DNA from: Haloplasma contractile SSD-17B
GTDB taxonomy: Bacteria > Bacillota_I > Bacilli_A > Haloplasmatales > Haloplasmataceae
DNA: 64,000 nucleotides
Reading direction: 5' to 3'
Assembly (NCBI RefSeq): GCF_000215935.2
Contig: NZ_AFNU02000008.1
Location: forward strand, 62,001 to 126,000
A program made the position numbers and the translations under genes. Of the stretch, positions 26,463-36,811 are shown piece by piece. How positions within the stretch are numbered: the stretch's first letter is position 1; each line of letters opens with the position of its first letter. A model generated the notes under the pieces. That model made no database searches. It worked only from the letters and a program-made list of their open reading frames with translations, and was not told the origin of the DNA.

Positions 26463-26501
26463 GCTAGTCGACGGTATTCGACTTGCTTTTTTTTTTTTTT
26501 G
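26463..26501 (+). terminator. Terminator after the methyltransferase gene
   Basis: AGTCGA at 26466-26471 pairs with TCGACT at 26478-26483, with an outer GC pair each side, followed by 14 Ts. Confidence 0.8.
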
Positions 26502-26581
26502 TAAAATGGAAATAAGTAGTAATGTTATCAGAAATTACTTATTACCACAATTCTAAAAATTAAGGGAGAGAGGATGATTGT

Positions 26582-29500
26582 GTGAAACGGCTACTCAAGA
26601 AAAAAATTACAATTCGAAACATTTGGTTAATAAAGAAATTAACTGTAAAACCTTTAGTTCTTGTATTAGTAGCATCGATGTTATGGACATCGGGTCCTTT
26701 TACAAACTTTTTTGATGCGAAAGCTGAAGATGAAGTAACATCTCAAGAACAAGCTAAGCTAAATAAGGACAATAATAATAGTGAAAATAGAACAACACAT
26801 GATATGTCAAACGTACCACTTCAAAAAGAGGAGGTAGGCAAACGCGAGAAATATAAAAAGACATTTAGAAAGATCGATGGTACATATGAGGTTGCTGTGT
26901 ACAAAGATGCAATTCACTATTACGAGGATAACATGTGGAAAGAAATAGATAATCGCTTGTCGCTTAATGAACATACACAAGAATATGAAAACAGTAAGAA
27001 TAGCTATAAAATTAAGCTACCTAAAAAGCTGAATGAAAATAAAAAAATAAAACTTAAAACTGGCGATTACCATTTAGATTGGGCTTTTGAAGGGATCAAT
27101 AGGACTGAAATCCATGTTACTGAACAACAGGCACTTGAGTCAAATAATTTACGAGTTGTTAACCATATTAATCAGAGAGTGCTTTATAAGGACATTTATA
27201 ATCAAGTAGATTTAGAATATATAATTAAGGGAGACAAGATAAAGGAAAACATTATCTTAAATGAATACCAGGAAAATATTTCATTTACACTTGAGCTATC
27301 TACAAAGAATCTAGAGTTAATTCAAGAGAATGACGATACTTACTTTGTGGATAAAAACGGAAATGTGATTTTTGATTTAGGCTCTTATTATATGGTGGAT
27401 TCTAACCAGGTATATTCAAGTGATCTAGATATTGAAGTAAGTAAGAAAAACAAAAAGTATCAATTAGTCATTACCCCTAGTCAAGATTGGCTTACAGCAC
27501 CTAATCGAAAGTACCCGGTTATTATTGATCCCACAATCGATATAAGTAATAGTCTTGTTTACGATAACGAAGAAATACTACAAAATCATCTTATAAGAGA
27601 TAAAGTAATCATGGATTATGGAGACGGATATTACGATGATGCAATATTAAGAGTAGGACAAGACTACAATAATACAGATGATGTTCTAGAAAATGAATTC
27701 ACCTTTATCGAATTTGATATTCATAACATCATAGACAAGCCTGTAATAACATACGCCAGCCTACGGATGGATATTTTTCAACCATCAACCTATAATGCAG
27801 GATATGATTTAACAACCTATTGTAATTACAGTGATCAGTGTCAGATAGCTATAAATAATGTACCGGAAACGACATCATACGATGAAATAACGGGTCAAAA
27901 TATACCGATAATTGATGATAATATAGCTGACTATATTACATTAGAACAAAATGTTACTGATGAATATTTGAAAGATAATAATGGTGACTATGTAAAAGAT
28001 CAGAATGGTAATTTAATTGATGTAGTTGACTATGAATGGGATATTACAAAACTTGTTCAGGAATGGAGCACTAACAACCAGAATACGGGGGTCATACAGC
28101 TATCTCTTATCAATAGAAATGTTATATCAGGTCACGATTATGTTGATTTTGAATCATCTAATGATTATTCAGGAACAAGTCCTCAATTATTAGTTGGATA
28201 TGTGGATCAATCAGGAATCAAAGATTATTGGTCATATCATAACCAATCAACTGGTGGGGCAGGCACAGGCTTTACGAATGACTTCACAGGTAACTTAACA
28301 TTTGTTCATAATGATTATGCTGGATTCGGAGAGTTATTTACGTTTAGTATCGGACATATATATGATTTAAAAAATAAAGATTCAAATATTGGATATGGGA
28401 ATGGCTGGCGAACGAATTTTAATTATCAATTTAAATATGACGAAGAGATAGACATGTATGTACAAACGAATCCAGATGGTGGTACGATTTATTATGACGA
28501 ATTTATCTGTGACACTTTTAAAGAAACAGAAAATTATGAAGCGTGTTACTATGCTGAAGATGGTTCTCAAAATATAATAGGTGTCAAAACAGACACTTAT
28601 GGTAAAAAGAGATTAGAATTGCACGCTTCTGGTGTAATAACAAAAATTACGCTCTATGAAGATGGTTCTCTAAAATATGTTACGTTATCAGATAAACAGT
28701 CTGATGATACGGTTACAGCATCTTTTATAGAAGGAACGAATCAAGTAGAGAAGGTTGTCGATAAGCATGGTAATCAAGCAATCTTTAAGTATGAAAATGG
28801 TCAACTAGAACGAATTGTCATATTACGAGAAAATGCTAGTAATAGCGCAAAAGTATTTAAAACAATCTACTTTAGATACAATGACACAACTAACAATTTG
28901 AAAAAAATAATTCATGTACCATCAGGAACAACGGAAATAAGTACAGATTTAAGCTATACATATAACTATGATACATACAATAGATTAAAAGATATAAAGG
29001 GGAAGTATGACAACGGTATTACCTACTCATATAACACCAAGCACCAAGTTACGTCAATAGAAGAATATGGTCTAGATGCTTACAATAATAGAAAAGTAAT
29101 TTCGGACTTGTCAATTAAATATGATTTTAAAAAGACAACGTTTACAGATTTTCGTGGTGACTTTATAACTTATACTTTTGATAATTACGGTCATTCGATA
29201 AACTTATTAGATAGTCATGGTAATGCAATGTTTTATAAGTACTATAATTTATTCAACAATAGCAGGTCGTATATTAATTACAACTTAAATCACAAATTAA
29301 TTTCAAAGTCACTTCCACAGAAAAATATAGAAAGCTCAGAATTTACTGATCCGAGAAATAACCTATTGATTAATAATTCTTTTGAAAGTTCAAGTTGGAG
29401 TGACACTTATTATGGTGTATCAAGAGTAATTAATGAGACAAAGCAAGGCAGTTTGGAACGGGATATATTAGGTGCGTATGCCTTGAAACTTGAAGGTCAC

Positions 29501-32500
29501 GGTACCATCAATAGTATAGCAAAACAAACGATCGATAAAACCGGTGTTCCCGGTGACACGTATACATTTGGCGGTTGGGCTAAGGGAAAGGTCCCTCCTA
29601 TCAATAGTCACTCTGAGAAAAAGTTTAAAATTAAAGTGACATTAAAAGAAAATGGTAATGAGACTGAAAGTTTTGATTTACATTTTAATACCAATATAGA
29701 AGATTGGCAATATTTAATGACGTCATTCAAAGCAACAAAATCGTACGATCGTATTGTATTTGAACTCATTTACATGAATGAAAACTATGTTTTATTTGAT
29801 CATTTACAATTATATCAAGAGGCCTTTGGAACAACATTCTCATATAGAGATGCTGATCTAAATGATACCAGTGTTGATGCAGAAGAAAAAACAGGTAACT
29901 TAGAATCAATTTATAATCCACTATTCGGTAATCTAGCAGTAGATTATGATAACGAAGACCCTGATCAAGTAGAGACAATTACCGATGAAAAAGACCGAGT
30001 AGCTAGAGTGAATTATGATACAGATGGTAAAGTAACATCTATGATATCTAAGCATAACACTAAAACTAGCTTTGAGTACACTACCAGTGGCTTAATGAAT
30101 CGGGTTGTAATGGGTGATGAACAATATGGTAATTGGTTTAGTACATCAACTACTTATGATCATAATGATCAATTTATTGATACTACTACTGATGAGTATG
30201 GGAATACTGTTGATTATGAGTTTGACCCTGTAACTGGATTATTGAATGCCTTTACAAATCAATCAGATGTTGTAACCGATTATGAATATGACGACTATGG
30301 TCGTCTAAAATCTGTTTCATCAGGTGGAAAAGAAAACGAGTATTATTATAACGAAGGAAAACTAGAAGAGATCAGAATTCCTGACCCTAAAAACGCAGGG
30401 AGTTATCATTTAATTTATTCATTTGACTATGATGATTTTGGAAAAGTAAAACACGTTTATGCAAATGATGTTATACTAATGTCGTATGACTATGAAAGTA
30501 TTGACAAAGATCGTGATGGCACTACGGATTATTATACAGGACGAGTAAAAGGCCAGACGTATGGTAATGGTGATGCGATAGAGTTTGACTATAATAATGA
30601 AGGACAAATTACAGGTATTTACTACACTAATGATGAAGTAAGAACTAAACGTTTTTCATATTCTTATAATCATCTAGGAAAAATTGATCATTATACAGAT
30701 TATGAGACAAATGAAACGATCACATACCGATATGACCATACAGGTAGATTAACATCATTTTCTAACAACGAGGATAATAACGTATCGTATTGGTATGATG
30801 TTGATGGAAATATGAATCGCTCTAGTAATACAATAGAAGGTGAAAATAGGGTCACGGATTTTAATACTAGTGAAGCTACAGCCTTATATGATTCAACTGT
30901 ATACACAACGGTCAGAGGGTCAACAATCACTAAAGATTATCAATACTCAACGAATTCATTAAAACGACTTCAGGAAATTAATTTAGTGTTTAATAGTAAT
31001 GAAATTTCGAAACGGTTAAGTTATGATGATGATCAAGTAGTAAACGGTAATGCATCAACACGAATAGATGGTATTCGATATGATTTTAGTACTTCAGATT
31101 CTTTAGATGATCTTATTTATCGATACAACTATGATTCTAATGGTAATATTGCCTTAATTAAAGTAGGAAAACAGGTTACGAAATATCGAGAAGTAGAGAC
31201 TGATTTGTGTTTTATCGGTCCAGATGGTACAGAGGAATGTGCAACTGAAACACAATCATACACAGCAACGGTTTGGTTAGATCAATATCAATACGAGTAT
31301 GATTCACTTAACCAATTAATTAGAGAAGATATCAGCCTAACTGGTTTAGAAGATTCTACAACTATCTATGAATATGATCATCACGCAAATTTAACATCTA
31401 AGATTATTTATGAATATCAACCAGATGTTTTAAAAGAAAATCTTACTGTTAGTACTCGAATAAAAGAATTCACTTATTCATATAAAACAGATGAAGATGT
31501 ACTAAATGATGGATGGAAAGATCAATTAAAAAGTGTATCTGTAACCGATTATTCTAACTCAAGTAATAATGAATCATACAGCATGACTTATGATCACCAA
31601 GGGAATCCGGAAACCTATAAAAATTATGACCTTGAGTGGTTTGGTCGTCAACTTGAAACGATCAAGATAAAGGATACAAGCACGACCTATGCATCTTACA
31701 AGTACAACGATAGTGGATACCGGACAAGTAAGACCGTAGGGAATGTCACTACAAACTATTTTCTAGAAGGAGACAGCGTCTTATATGAATCGGATGGTTC
31801 GTATGAAATTTATTTTACGTATGATGTAGATGGTCAATTAATTAGTTTTTACTATGATGAGAATAAAGATGATCATGTAAGAGGCCATGAGTATTATTAT
31901 ATTCGTAATATACAGGGAGATATTGTAAAAATTGTTGACGAATCAGGTGACATCTTAGTAGAATATAAGTATGATGCGTGGGGTAATATCCTTGAAACCG
32001 TTGATAATACCGATTTTGATCTAGCAAAAATGAATCCATACCGTTATAGAGGCTATCGTTATGACGAGGAGACAGGATGGTACTACCTGAATAGTCGTTA
32101 TTATAATCCTGAGATTGGTCGGTTTATTAATGCGGATGGGTTATTAGGACAAACTGGTGACTTGCTTGGGCATAATCTATATGCCTATTGTCAGAATAAT
32201 CCTGTGATGTTGTATGATCCTAGTGGAGAAATAGCAATTACCACTATTATCCTAGCTACAGCTATTATAGCAGGAGTAGGTGCATTTGGTTATACAGCTC
32301 ATCAATCATATCAAGAAACTGGAAAGGTTGATTGGACTGCTGCAACATTAAATGGTCTTACAACAGGTATGGCAGTATACAGTGTAGGTATGTTAGGATA
32401 CCATGTCTATTTTTGGGGAGTAGTCAGTTTAGGGTATGTACCCGTTACAGGATTCACTAGTGGTGGTGGCTTAATCTATTATTCTGGTTATACATCACAG

Positions 32501-32767
32501 CAGTTTCCTACTAATCCGAAGGATTTTAATCCAAAAGGGTTAACTAAAAACCCATATAACAATGGGAAGATTATTAAATGGCAAGAAAATCGAAAAGGGA
32601 AAGCAGTTTTTGAATGGAACTATAAACATGGACCAAATCAATCTGACCATTACCATATTACACCTGACGGTAAATCAAGATTAGTACATCCGTTGACAGG
32701 AGATACACATATCTATCCGGGTGATCCAATACCAATAGAATTTCACAAATATTTTACAGGGAGGTAA
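26582..32767 (+). CDS. RHS/YD-repeat polymorphic toxin with DNRLRE-like domain
   Basis: The 2061-residue secreted protein starts at a GTG with GGGAGAG upstream. A long signal peptide (about 1-49) ends near DAKAED. A DNRLRE-like domain with internal beta-rich segments spans about 340-540. Many YD repeats (YDxxGxxxxY) follow from about 700 to 1830, then the RHS core end (YRYRGYRYDEETGWYYLNSR, IGRFINADG, NLYAYCQNNPVMLYDPSG at about 1860-1880). The last 180 residues are the variable toxin tip, with a hydrophobic stretch (about 1883-1900) and an HYHITPDGKSRL motif near the end. The tip activity is not assigned. RHS shells encapsulate and release such tips in contact killing. The next gene fits as its immunity gene. 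Confidence 0.9.
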   Translation: MKRLLKKKITIRNIWLIKKLTVKPLVLVLVASMLWTSGPFTNFFDAKAEDEVTSQEQAKLNKDNNNSENRTTHDMSNVPLQKEEVGKREKYKKTFRKIDGTYEVAVYKDAIHYYEDNMWKEIDNRLSLNEHTQEYENSKNSYKIKLPKKLNENKKIKLKTGDYHLDWAFEGINRTEIHVTEQQALESNNLRVVNHINQRVLYKDIYNQVDLEYIIKGDKIKENIILNEYQENISFTLELSTKNLELIQENDDTYFVDKNGNVIFDLGSYYMVDSNQVYSSDLDIEVSKKNKKYQLVITPSQDWLTAPNRKYPVIIDPTIDISNSLVYDNEEILQNHLIRDKVIMDYGDGYYDDAILRVGQDYNNTDDVLENEFTFIEFDIHNIIDKPVITYASLRMDIFQPSTYNAGYDLTTYCNYSDQCQIAINNVPETTSYDEITGQNIPIIDDNIADYITLEQNVTDEYLKDNNGDYVKDQNGNLIDVVDYEWDITKLVQEWSTNNQNTGVIQLSLINRNVISGHDYVDFESSNDYSGTSPQLLVGYVDQSGIKDYWSYHNQSTGGAGTGFTNDFTGNLTFVHNDYAGFGELFTFSIGHIYDLKNKDSNIGYGNGWRTNFNYQFKYDEEIDMYVQTNPDGGTIYYDEFICDTFKETENYEACYYAEDGSQNIIGVKTDTYGKKRLELHASGVITKITLYEDGSLKYVTLSDKQSDDTVTASFIEGTNQVEKVVDKHGNQAIFKYENGQLERIVILRENASNSAKVFKTIYFRYNDTTNNLKKIIHVPSGTTEISTDLSYTYNYDTYNRLKDIKGKYDNGITYSYNTKHQVTSIEEYGLDAYNNRKVISDLSIKYDFKKTTFTDFRGDFITYTFDNYGHSINLLDSHGNAMFYKYYNLFNNSRSYINYNLNHKLISKSLPQKNIESSEFTDPRNNLLINNSFESSSWSDTYYGVSRVINETKQGSLERDILGAYALKLEGHGTINSIAKQTIDKTGVPGDTYTFGGWAKGKVPPINSHSEKKFKIKVTLKENGNETESFDLHFNTNIEDWQYLMTSFKATKSYDRIVFELIYMNENYVLFDHLQLYQEAFGTTFSYRDADLNDTSVDAEEKTGNLESIYNPLFGNLAVDYDNEDPDQVETITDEKDRVARVNYDTDGKVTSMISKHNTKTSFEYTTSGLMNRVVMGDEQYGNWFSTSTTYDHNDQFIDTTTDEYGNTVDYEFDPVTGLLNAFTNQSDVVTDYEYDDYGRLKSVSSGGKENEYYYNEGKLEEIRIPDPKNAGSYHLIYSFDYDDFGKVKHVYANDVILMSYDYESIDKDRDGTTDYYTGRVKGQTYGNGDAIEFDYNNEGQITGIYYTNDEVRTKRFSYSYNHLGKIDHYTDYETNETITYRYDHTGRLTSFSNNEDNNVSYWYDVDGNMNRSSNTIEGENRVTDFNTSEATALYDSTVYTTVRGSTITKDYQYSTNSLKRLQEINLVFNSNEISKRLSYDDDQVVNGNASTRIDGIRYDFSTSDSLDDLIYRYNYDSNGNIALIKVGKQVTKYREVETDLCFIGPDGTEECATETQSYTATVWLDQYQYEYDSLNQLIREDISLTGLEDSTTIYEYDHHANLTSKIIYEYQPDVLKENLTVSTRIKEFTYSYKTDEDVLNDGWKDQLKSVSVTDYSNSSNNESYSMTYDHQGNPETYKNYDLEWFGRQLETIKIKDTSTTYASYKYNDSGYRTSKTVGNVTTNYFLEGDSVLYESDGSYEIYFTYDVDGQLISFYYDENKDDHVRGHEYYYIRNIQGDIVKIVDESGDILVEYKYDAWGNILETVDNTDFDLAKMNPYRYRGYRYDEETGWYYLNSRYYNPEIGRFINADGLLGQTGDLLGHNLYAYCQNNPVMLYDPSGEIAITTIILATAIIAGVGAFGYTAHQSYQETGKVDWTAATLNGLTTGMAVYSVGMLGYHVYFWGVVSLGYVPVTGFTSGGGLIYYSGYTSQQFPTNPKDFNPKGLTKNPYNNGKIIKWQENRKGKAVFEWNYKHGPNQSDHYHITPDGKSRLVHPLTGDTHIYPGDPIPIEFHKYFTGR

Positions 32768-32773
32768 ACCCAT

Positions 32774-33121
32774 ATGAAGTCTTTAGAATTAAGTAATAAT
32801 ATTAATCGTATAGAAGAATTTATATTACCTGATAGCGAAATAGGAATTATACAAATAGATTATACAAATCATAATGTAGTTATACCAATGAAGATAATTG
32901 AACCTAGATTCAAAGTAATTGAAAAAAAACTATCCTTCGAAAATGTGAAAAAATTTAATATTGAAATACTAGAACCATGGGGAGAAGGAATATATATAAA
33001 TAACTATTCATATAAAATTGAAGTCATAAATAATGAGGAGTTTATAAGTATATCCATTATTCTAAATTCCGGTGATAAAATTGTCATCACTTCTAAAAGA
33101 TTAAGTTTTCTTGATAATTAA
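32774..33121 (+). CDS. Probable immunity protein for the RHS toxin tip
   Basis: This 115-residue, beta-strand-rich protein without signal peptide starts six bases after the toxin gene. Size, position and cytoplasmic nature match cognate immunity proteins of RHS polymorphic toxins. No sequence family is recognised. The gene is followed directly by a displaced copy of RHS core sequence, so it marks the boundary of the active toxin/immunity cassette. Confidence 0.6.
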   Translation: MKSLELSNNINRIEEFILPDSEIGIIQIDYTNHNVVIPMKIIEPRFKVIEKKLSFENVKKFNIEILEPWGEGIYINNYSYKIEVINNEEFISISIILNSGDKIVITSKRLSFLDN

Positions 33122-33133
33122 CATAATATATTT

Positions 33134-34983
33134 ATAGATTATCAATTCTCAACAAATTCGTTAAAATGACTGCAGGAAATTAATCTATTATTTGATCATA
33201 ATGAATTTCACAACAGTTTAGTTATGATGATGATCAAGTAGTAAACGGGAATACATCAACACGAGTCGATAGTATTCGTTATGATTTTAGTAAATCTGAT
33301 ACATTAGATGATTTGATATATAAGTATACATATGATTCAGATGGGAACATCGAACGAATAAAAGTAGGTAAAAATGTTAGAAAGCAACGTACAGTCAAAA
33401 CTGACTTGTGTATTACCGGTCCTGATGGAACTGAAGAATGCATAAAAAAAATTCAATATTACACAGCAACGGTATGGTTAGATCAATATGAATACGAGTA
33501 TGATTCTCTAAACCAATTAATTAGAGAAGATATCAGTCTAACAGGTGCAGAAGATTCCACAACGATCTATGAGTATGATCATCACGCTAATTTAACATCA
33601 AAAATAATCTATGAATATCAACCACATGTTTTAAAAGAAAACCTTACTAATAATACTCGAATAAAAGAATTCACTTATGTATATAAAACAGATGAAGATG
33701 TACAAAATGGTGGATGGAAAGATCAATTAAAAAGTGTAACAGTAACCGAATATTCTAACTCAAGTAATAATGAATCATACAGCATGACATATGATCACCA
33801 AGGGAACCCAGAAACCTATAAAGATTATGACCTTGAATGGTTTGGTCGTCAACTTGAAACGATTAAGATAAAGGATACAAGTACGACCTATGTATCTTAC
33901 AAGTATAATGATAGTGGTTTCCGTACAAGTAAGACAGTAGGGAATGTCACTACAAACTATTTTCTAGAAGGAGACAGCGTCTTATATGAATCGGATGGTT
34001 CGTATGAAATTTATTTTACGTATGATGTAGATGGTCAATTAATTAGTTTTTACTATGATGAGAATAAAGACGATCATGTAAGAGGCCATGAGTATTATTA
34101 TATTCGTAATATACAGGGAGATATTGTAAAGATTGTTGACGACTCTGGTGACGTTTTAGTAGAATATAAGTATGATGCGTGGGGTAATATTCTTGATACC
34201 GTTGATAATACCGATTTTGATCTAGCAAAAATGAATCCATACCGTTATAGAGGCTATCATTATGATGAAGAGACAGGCTGGTACTATCTGAACAGTCGTT
34301 ATTATAATCCTGAAATTGGACGTTTTATTAATGCGGATGATTCACAAATTTTATTAATGACTCGGGGAGAAGTATTAAGCCATAATTTATATGCTTATAG
34401 TATGAATAATCCAGTAATGATGGTTGATCCTAGTGGATACTGGCCAAATTGGAACAATATTGGAGAAGGAATAGGGTTGGTTATATTAGGGGTAGGAGCC
34501 GTAGCTGTAGGTGTTGCAACTTTACCTTTTGGAGGAGGACTTACTGTTGTAGCAGGTGTTACAATTTTAGCAGGAGTTGGAACAACTGCATTTGGATTAG
34601 CAGAAATAGGAGAAGGATTAACTGATTACAATGTTATTCGCGATACTGTTTTTAATGGAGATCAAAGCAATTATGATTTAACAAAAGATATTTTTCAATA
34701 TACAGCAATAGTAGGTAGTACGATTTGTAGTGCATATGGAATATCTCACACATCAGTCATAAATACAAGATCTACACCAAGGACACATAATGCAAATTCT
34801 GCTGTTTTTAATAGACAATCGAACGTTTTAACATATTATGGTAAAAATGCTAAAATGAAATATTCTGTTGGCTTTTTTGAGAAAGGACACCAGTGGATTC
34901 ATTGGTATACAGAGTTACGACATAGCAAGCCTATCAACAATGTATTAAAGTTTATTTGGGAAATGGCAAAGAGAGGATTTTAA
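33134..34983 (+). pseudogene. Displaced RHS C-terminal cassette with alternative toxin tip
   Basis: From 33134 the sequence repeats the main RHS gene from about 30932 on, at an offset near 2202 bases, up to the DPSG motif. The copy lacks everything upstream, has an in-frame TGA replacing an Arg codon early (near 33165), and carries a one-base deletion near 33213, so its first part is out of frame. From about 33250 the frame is intact for some 575 codons. After DPSG it switches to an unrelated tip of about 180 residues with Gly/Val-rich hydrophobic segments and a terminal KGHQWIHWYTELRHSK region. Such orphan cassettes can recombine with the main gene and swap toxins. There is no signal peptide or good start, so it is probably silent. 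Confidence 0.85.
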
Positions 34984-34985
34984 AT

Positions 34986-35228
34986 ATGGAGTGGCAAGAG
35001 TTTTTAGATAGATATGTAAATAACCATGAAGAATTTGTTTTCAAATATAAGGATATTAAAATTGAGTTGCTTTATGCCCCAAAGGGAGATGGATTTTCAG
35101 TATATTTAGTAAAAAATAAAAAAGTTATAGATGAAAAGATATATTCTCTCCCTCAAAAATTATTAAGTGATTTCAAAATAAATGGGAAATTGATAATCGA
35201 TATTTGGGATGATTTAGAGTGGAAATAA
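34986..35228 (+). CDS. Probable immunity gene of the displaced RHS cassette
   Basis: An 80-residue acidic/basic mixed protein begins MEWQEFLDRY two bases after the orphan tip. The ATG at 34986 is preferred; the frame opens upstream at 34956 inside the toxin gene. It is cytoplasmic, with no family recognised. Position and size suggest an immunity protein. An immunity gene kept without an expressed toxin can protect against siblings that carry that tip. Confidence 0.5.
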   Translation: MEWQEFLDRYVNNHEEFVFKYKDIKIELLYAPKGDGFSVYLVKNKKVIDEKIYSLPQKLLSDFKINGKLIIDIWDDLEWK

Positions 35229-35254
35229 TAAGTTAAATATATTGTTCTGTTGTA

Positions 35255-35359
35255 GTTTATGGTACAACACATATCAATTCAGTACCGAGAACTACCTCTA
35301 GAACGGGAAATCCTTATTTAAAAGAAAAGATAAAAATATTTGTTCCAATTTATTTTTAG
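35255..35359 (+). pseudogene. Possible third RHS tip fragment
   Basis: Reading from 35255, 34 codons to TAG give a peptide with HINSVPRTTSRTGNPYLKEK, whose Ser/Thr/Arg/Gly-rich look resembles the end of a polymorphic-toxin linker. There is no start codon or ribosome binding site. This is a weak call based on position just after a toxin/immunity cassette. Confidence 0.2.
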
Positions 35360-35455
35360 AAAAATGGACTGGTACAGCGATATAGAATTATTTATTTATC
35401 ATGATAATTGTATACAACTAAGTTCTACATATGCAGTTTTATTTTTCGTTCATTC

Positions 35456-35484
35456 TTGACCGCGTAGTAATATTTATATATAAT
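35456..35484 (+). promoter_or_regulatory. Promoter of the toxin-antitoxin pair
   Basis: TTGACC at 35456-35461 and TATAAT at 35479-35484 with 17-base spacing. The start codon lies about 40 bases downstream behind AAGGAGG. Antitoxins of this type usually repress their own promoter. Confidence 0.75.
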
Positions 35485-35524
35485 ATAGTAAGAATGTTAC
35501 AATGTACAGCAAGGAGGTAAGGTT

Positions 35525-35809
35525 ATGAATATTCGTCCATCAGCTGCGATTAGACAAAACTACAATGATATAGCAGAAATATGTAAAAAAACGGGAGAAC
35601 CAGTCTTTTTAACGAAAAATGGTGAAGGTGATCTTGTAGTAATGGATATTAAATCTTTCAATCGTAGAGAAAAAATGTTGAAATTTCGAGAAGAATTACT
35701 TACAGTAGAAGAAAATAGATTACATGGTGAAGAAGGGTACTCAATTAATGAAGCGGCATCTTTAATGCGACATGCAATTAAGGAGACAAATAATGGAACA
35801 AGTAAATAA
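35525..35809 (+). CDS. Phd/YefM-family antitoxin
   Basis: The 94-residue protein begins MNIRPSAAIRQNYNDIAEIC and has the family pattern of an N-terminal DNA-binding beta-alpha part (GEPVFLTKNGEGDLVVMDIK) followed by a flexible C-terminal tail that would wrap the toxin. The next gene overlaps its end by 17 bases and encodes a RelE/ParE-type toxin, the usual antitoxin-first order. Confidence 0.85.
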   Translation: MNIRPSAAIRQNYNDIAEICKKTGEPVFLTKNGEGDLVVMDIKSFNRREKMLKFREELLTVEENRLHGEEGYSINEAASLMRHAIKETNNGTSK

Positions 35810-36113
35810 TAATTACACGGTTATGATATCTAAGCGAGCTACTCAAATGCTTGTTAATCATGCAATCTTTTTGTCACAAGTCAATGAAGATGCTGCAGAG
35901 CATCTGGTTATATCCTTTGAAAATGCTTCAAAAACTCTTGAACAAATGCCACAAAGATGCCCTTGGTTAATAGGTGAGTTTATTCCACGTAATGTTTATC
36001 GTTATTTGATATTTGAGAAACGTTATATGTTAATTTATCAAATTAAAGATAACAAAGTATATGTTGATTATGTACTGGATTGCCGACAGGATTACGAGTG
36101 GTTATTTCAATAA
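35793..36113 (+). CDS. RelE/ParE-family toxin
   Basis: The 106-residue protein has the RelE/ParE-like fold signature: a helical N-terminal half (residues 15-60), then PRNVYRYLIFEKRYMLIYQI and a C-terminal VYVDYVLDCRQDYEWLF with the conserved Arg near the end. The ATG at 35793 has AAGGAG at 35779-35784. RelE-type members cut mRNA on ribosomes and ParE-type members poison gyrase; the sequence alone does not tell which. Confidence 0.8.
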   Translation: MEQVNNNYTVMISKRATQMLVNHAIFLSQVNEDAAEHLVISFENASKTLEQMPQRCPWLIGEFIPRNVYRYLIFEKRYMLIYQIKDNKVYVDYVLDCRQDYEWLFQ

Positions 36114-36201
36114 AAAAAGCTCAATCTTTTTCATATTAACTATAGTATTAATAATAAGTGATAAGATCGTTATGATGTAAAATATTATAATTATATTTAA
36201 A

Positions 36202-36244
36202 TGTAGTGTGGTTTAATTGTTAATAATCCACACTGCATTTTTTT
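36202..36244 (+). terminator. Terminator of the toxin-antitoxin pair
   Basis: TGTAGTGTGG at 36202-36211 pairs with CCACACTGCA at 36228-36237, followed by a run of seven Ts. Confidence 0.75.
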
Positions 36245-36570
36245 GTACTTTTATTTTAATGATAAATGATAAGTATAATATGATCATTTTATCAATGGTA
36301 ATATTGCTTTTATCAGACATGGTTATACAAGTTTCAGATACCAGTAGGTTTATTAACTCCGTTACCGTTGATAAAGGCGTCTTCTTCAGCTCTACTAAAT
36401 CTATTGGTAAGATACTAATATCTAACTGAATCTGTAACAAATGCTTATTTTAATGTTGTTAAATTTATCAACTTGTATGAGTTACCTCTTTAATTGTATC
36501 AGAGCTTTCAGGTATGGCATATTCATTTCCTACCCAATCTGCTTGTTTGACTAAATAAGAGAAAGACTTG
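36213..36570 (-). pseudogene. Decayed HK97-type phage major capsid gene fragment
   Basis: Three pieces in different minus-strand frames line up in order with the C-terminal domain of HK97-fold capsid proteins. At about 36570-36480 is VKQADWVGNEYAIPESSDT. At 36414-36337 is RAEEDAFINGNGVNKPTGI. At about 36320-36213 is SDKSNITIDKMIILYLS followed by QKNAVWIINN. 'EEDAFINGDG-KPTGI' and 'RKNAVW-MN' are hallmark capsid motifs. At least two frameshifts separate the pieces and no start is visible, so this is a prophage remnant of about 120 codons. Confidence 0.7.
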
Positions 36571-36811
36571 GATATGGATAAGTAATAAATAGTTAGATGA
36601 AGTATTCAATAAATATAAAATACATTTCATTAGGAGAGTTATTTCATGATTTAGAAAAACGGTTGAAATTAATCTAAATCATTTGATAAAATCATAGAAC
36701 CGCTGTTTGAATTATCTTCTTCAGTACCAAAATAATTCATATATATGATAAAATGGTTAATAATACAGGAAATGTCAAAATAGGATGAACGACAACATGA
36801 GGAGGACGAAT
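36571..36811. other. Stretch without a recognisable gene, upstream of the truncated mdh
   Basis: No coding pattern is convincing. It holds an extended -10, TGATAAAAT at 36746-36754, matching in place the promoter of the intact mdh, and an AGGAGG site before the truncated copy. Confidence 0.5.

Noticed and set aside
33313-34983. Treating the second RHS segment as an ordinary independent gene
   Set aside because: Homology with the main gene continues upstream of any start codon through a stop and a frameshift, so it is a displaced C-terminal cassette, probably silent.
36217-36429. 70-codon plus-strand frame after the toxin-antitoxin pair
   Set aside because: It is the shadow of the decayed capsid gene on the opposite strand and starts inside the terminator.
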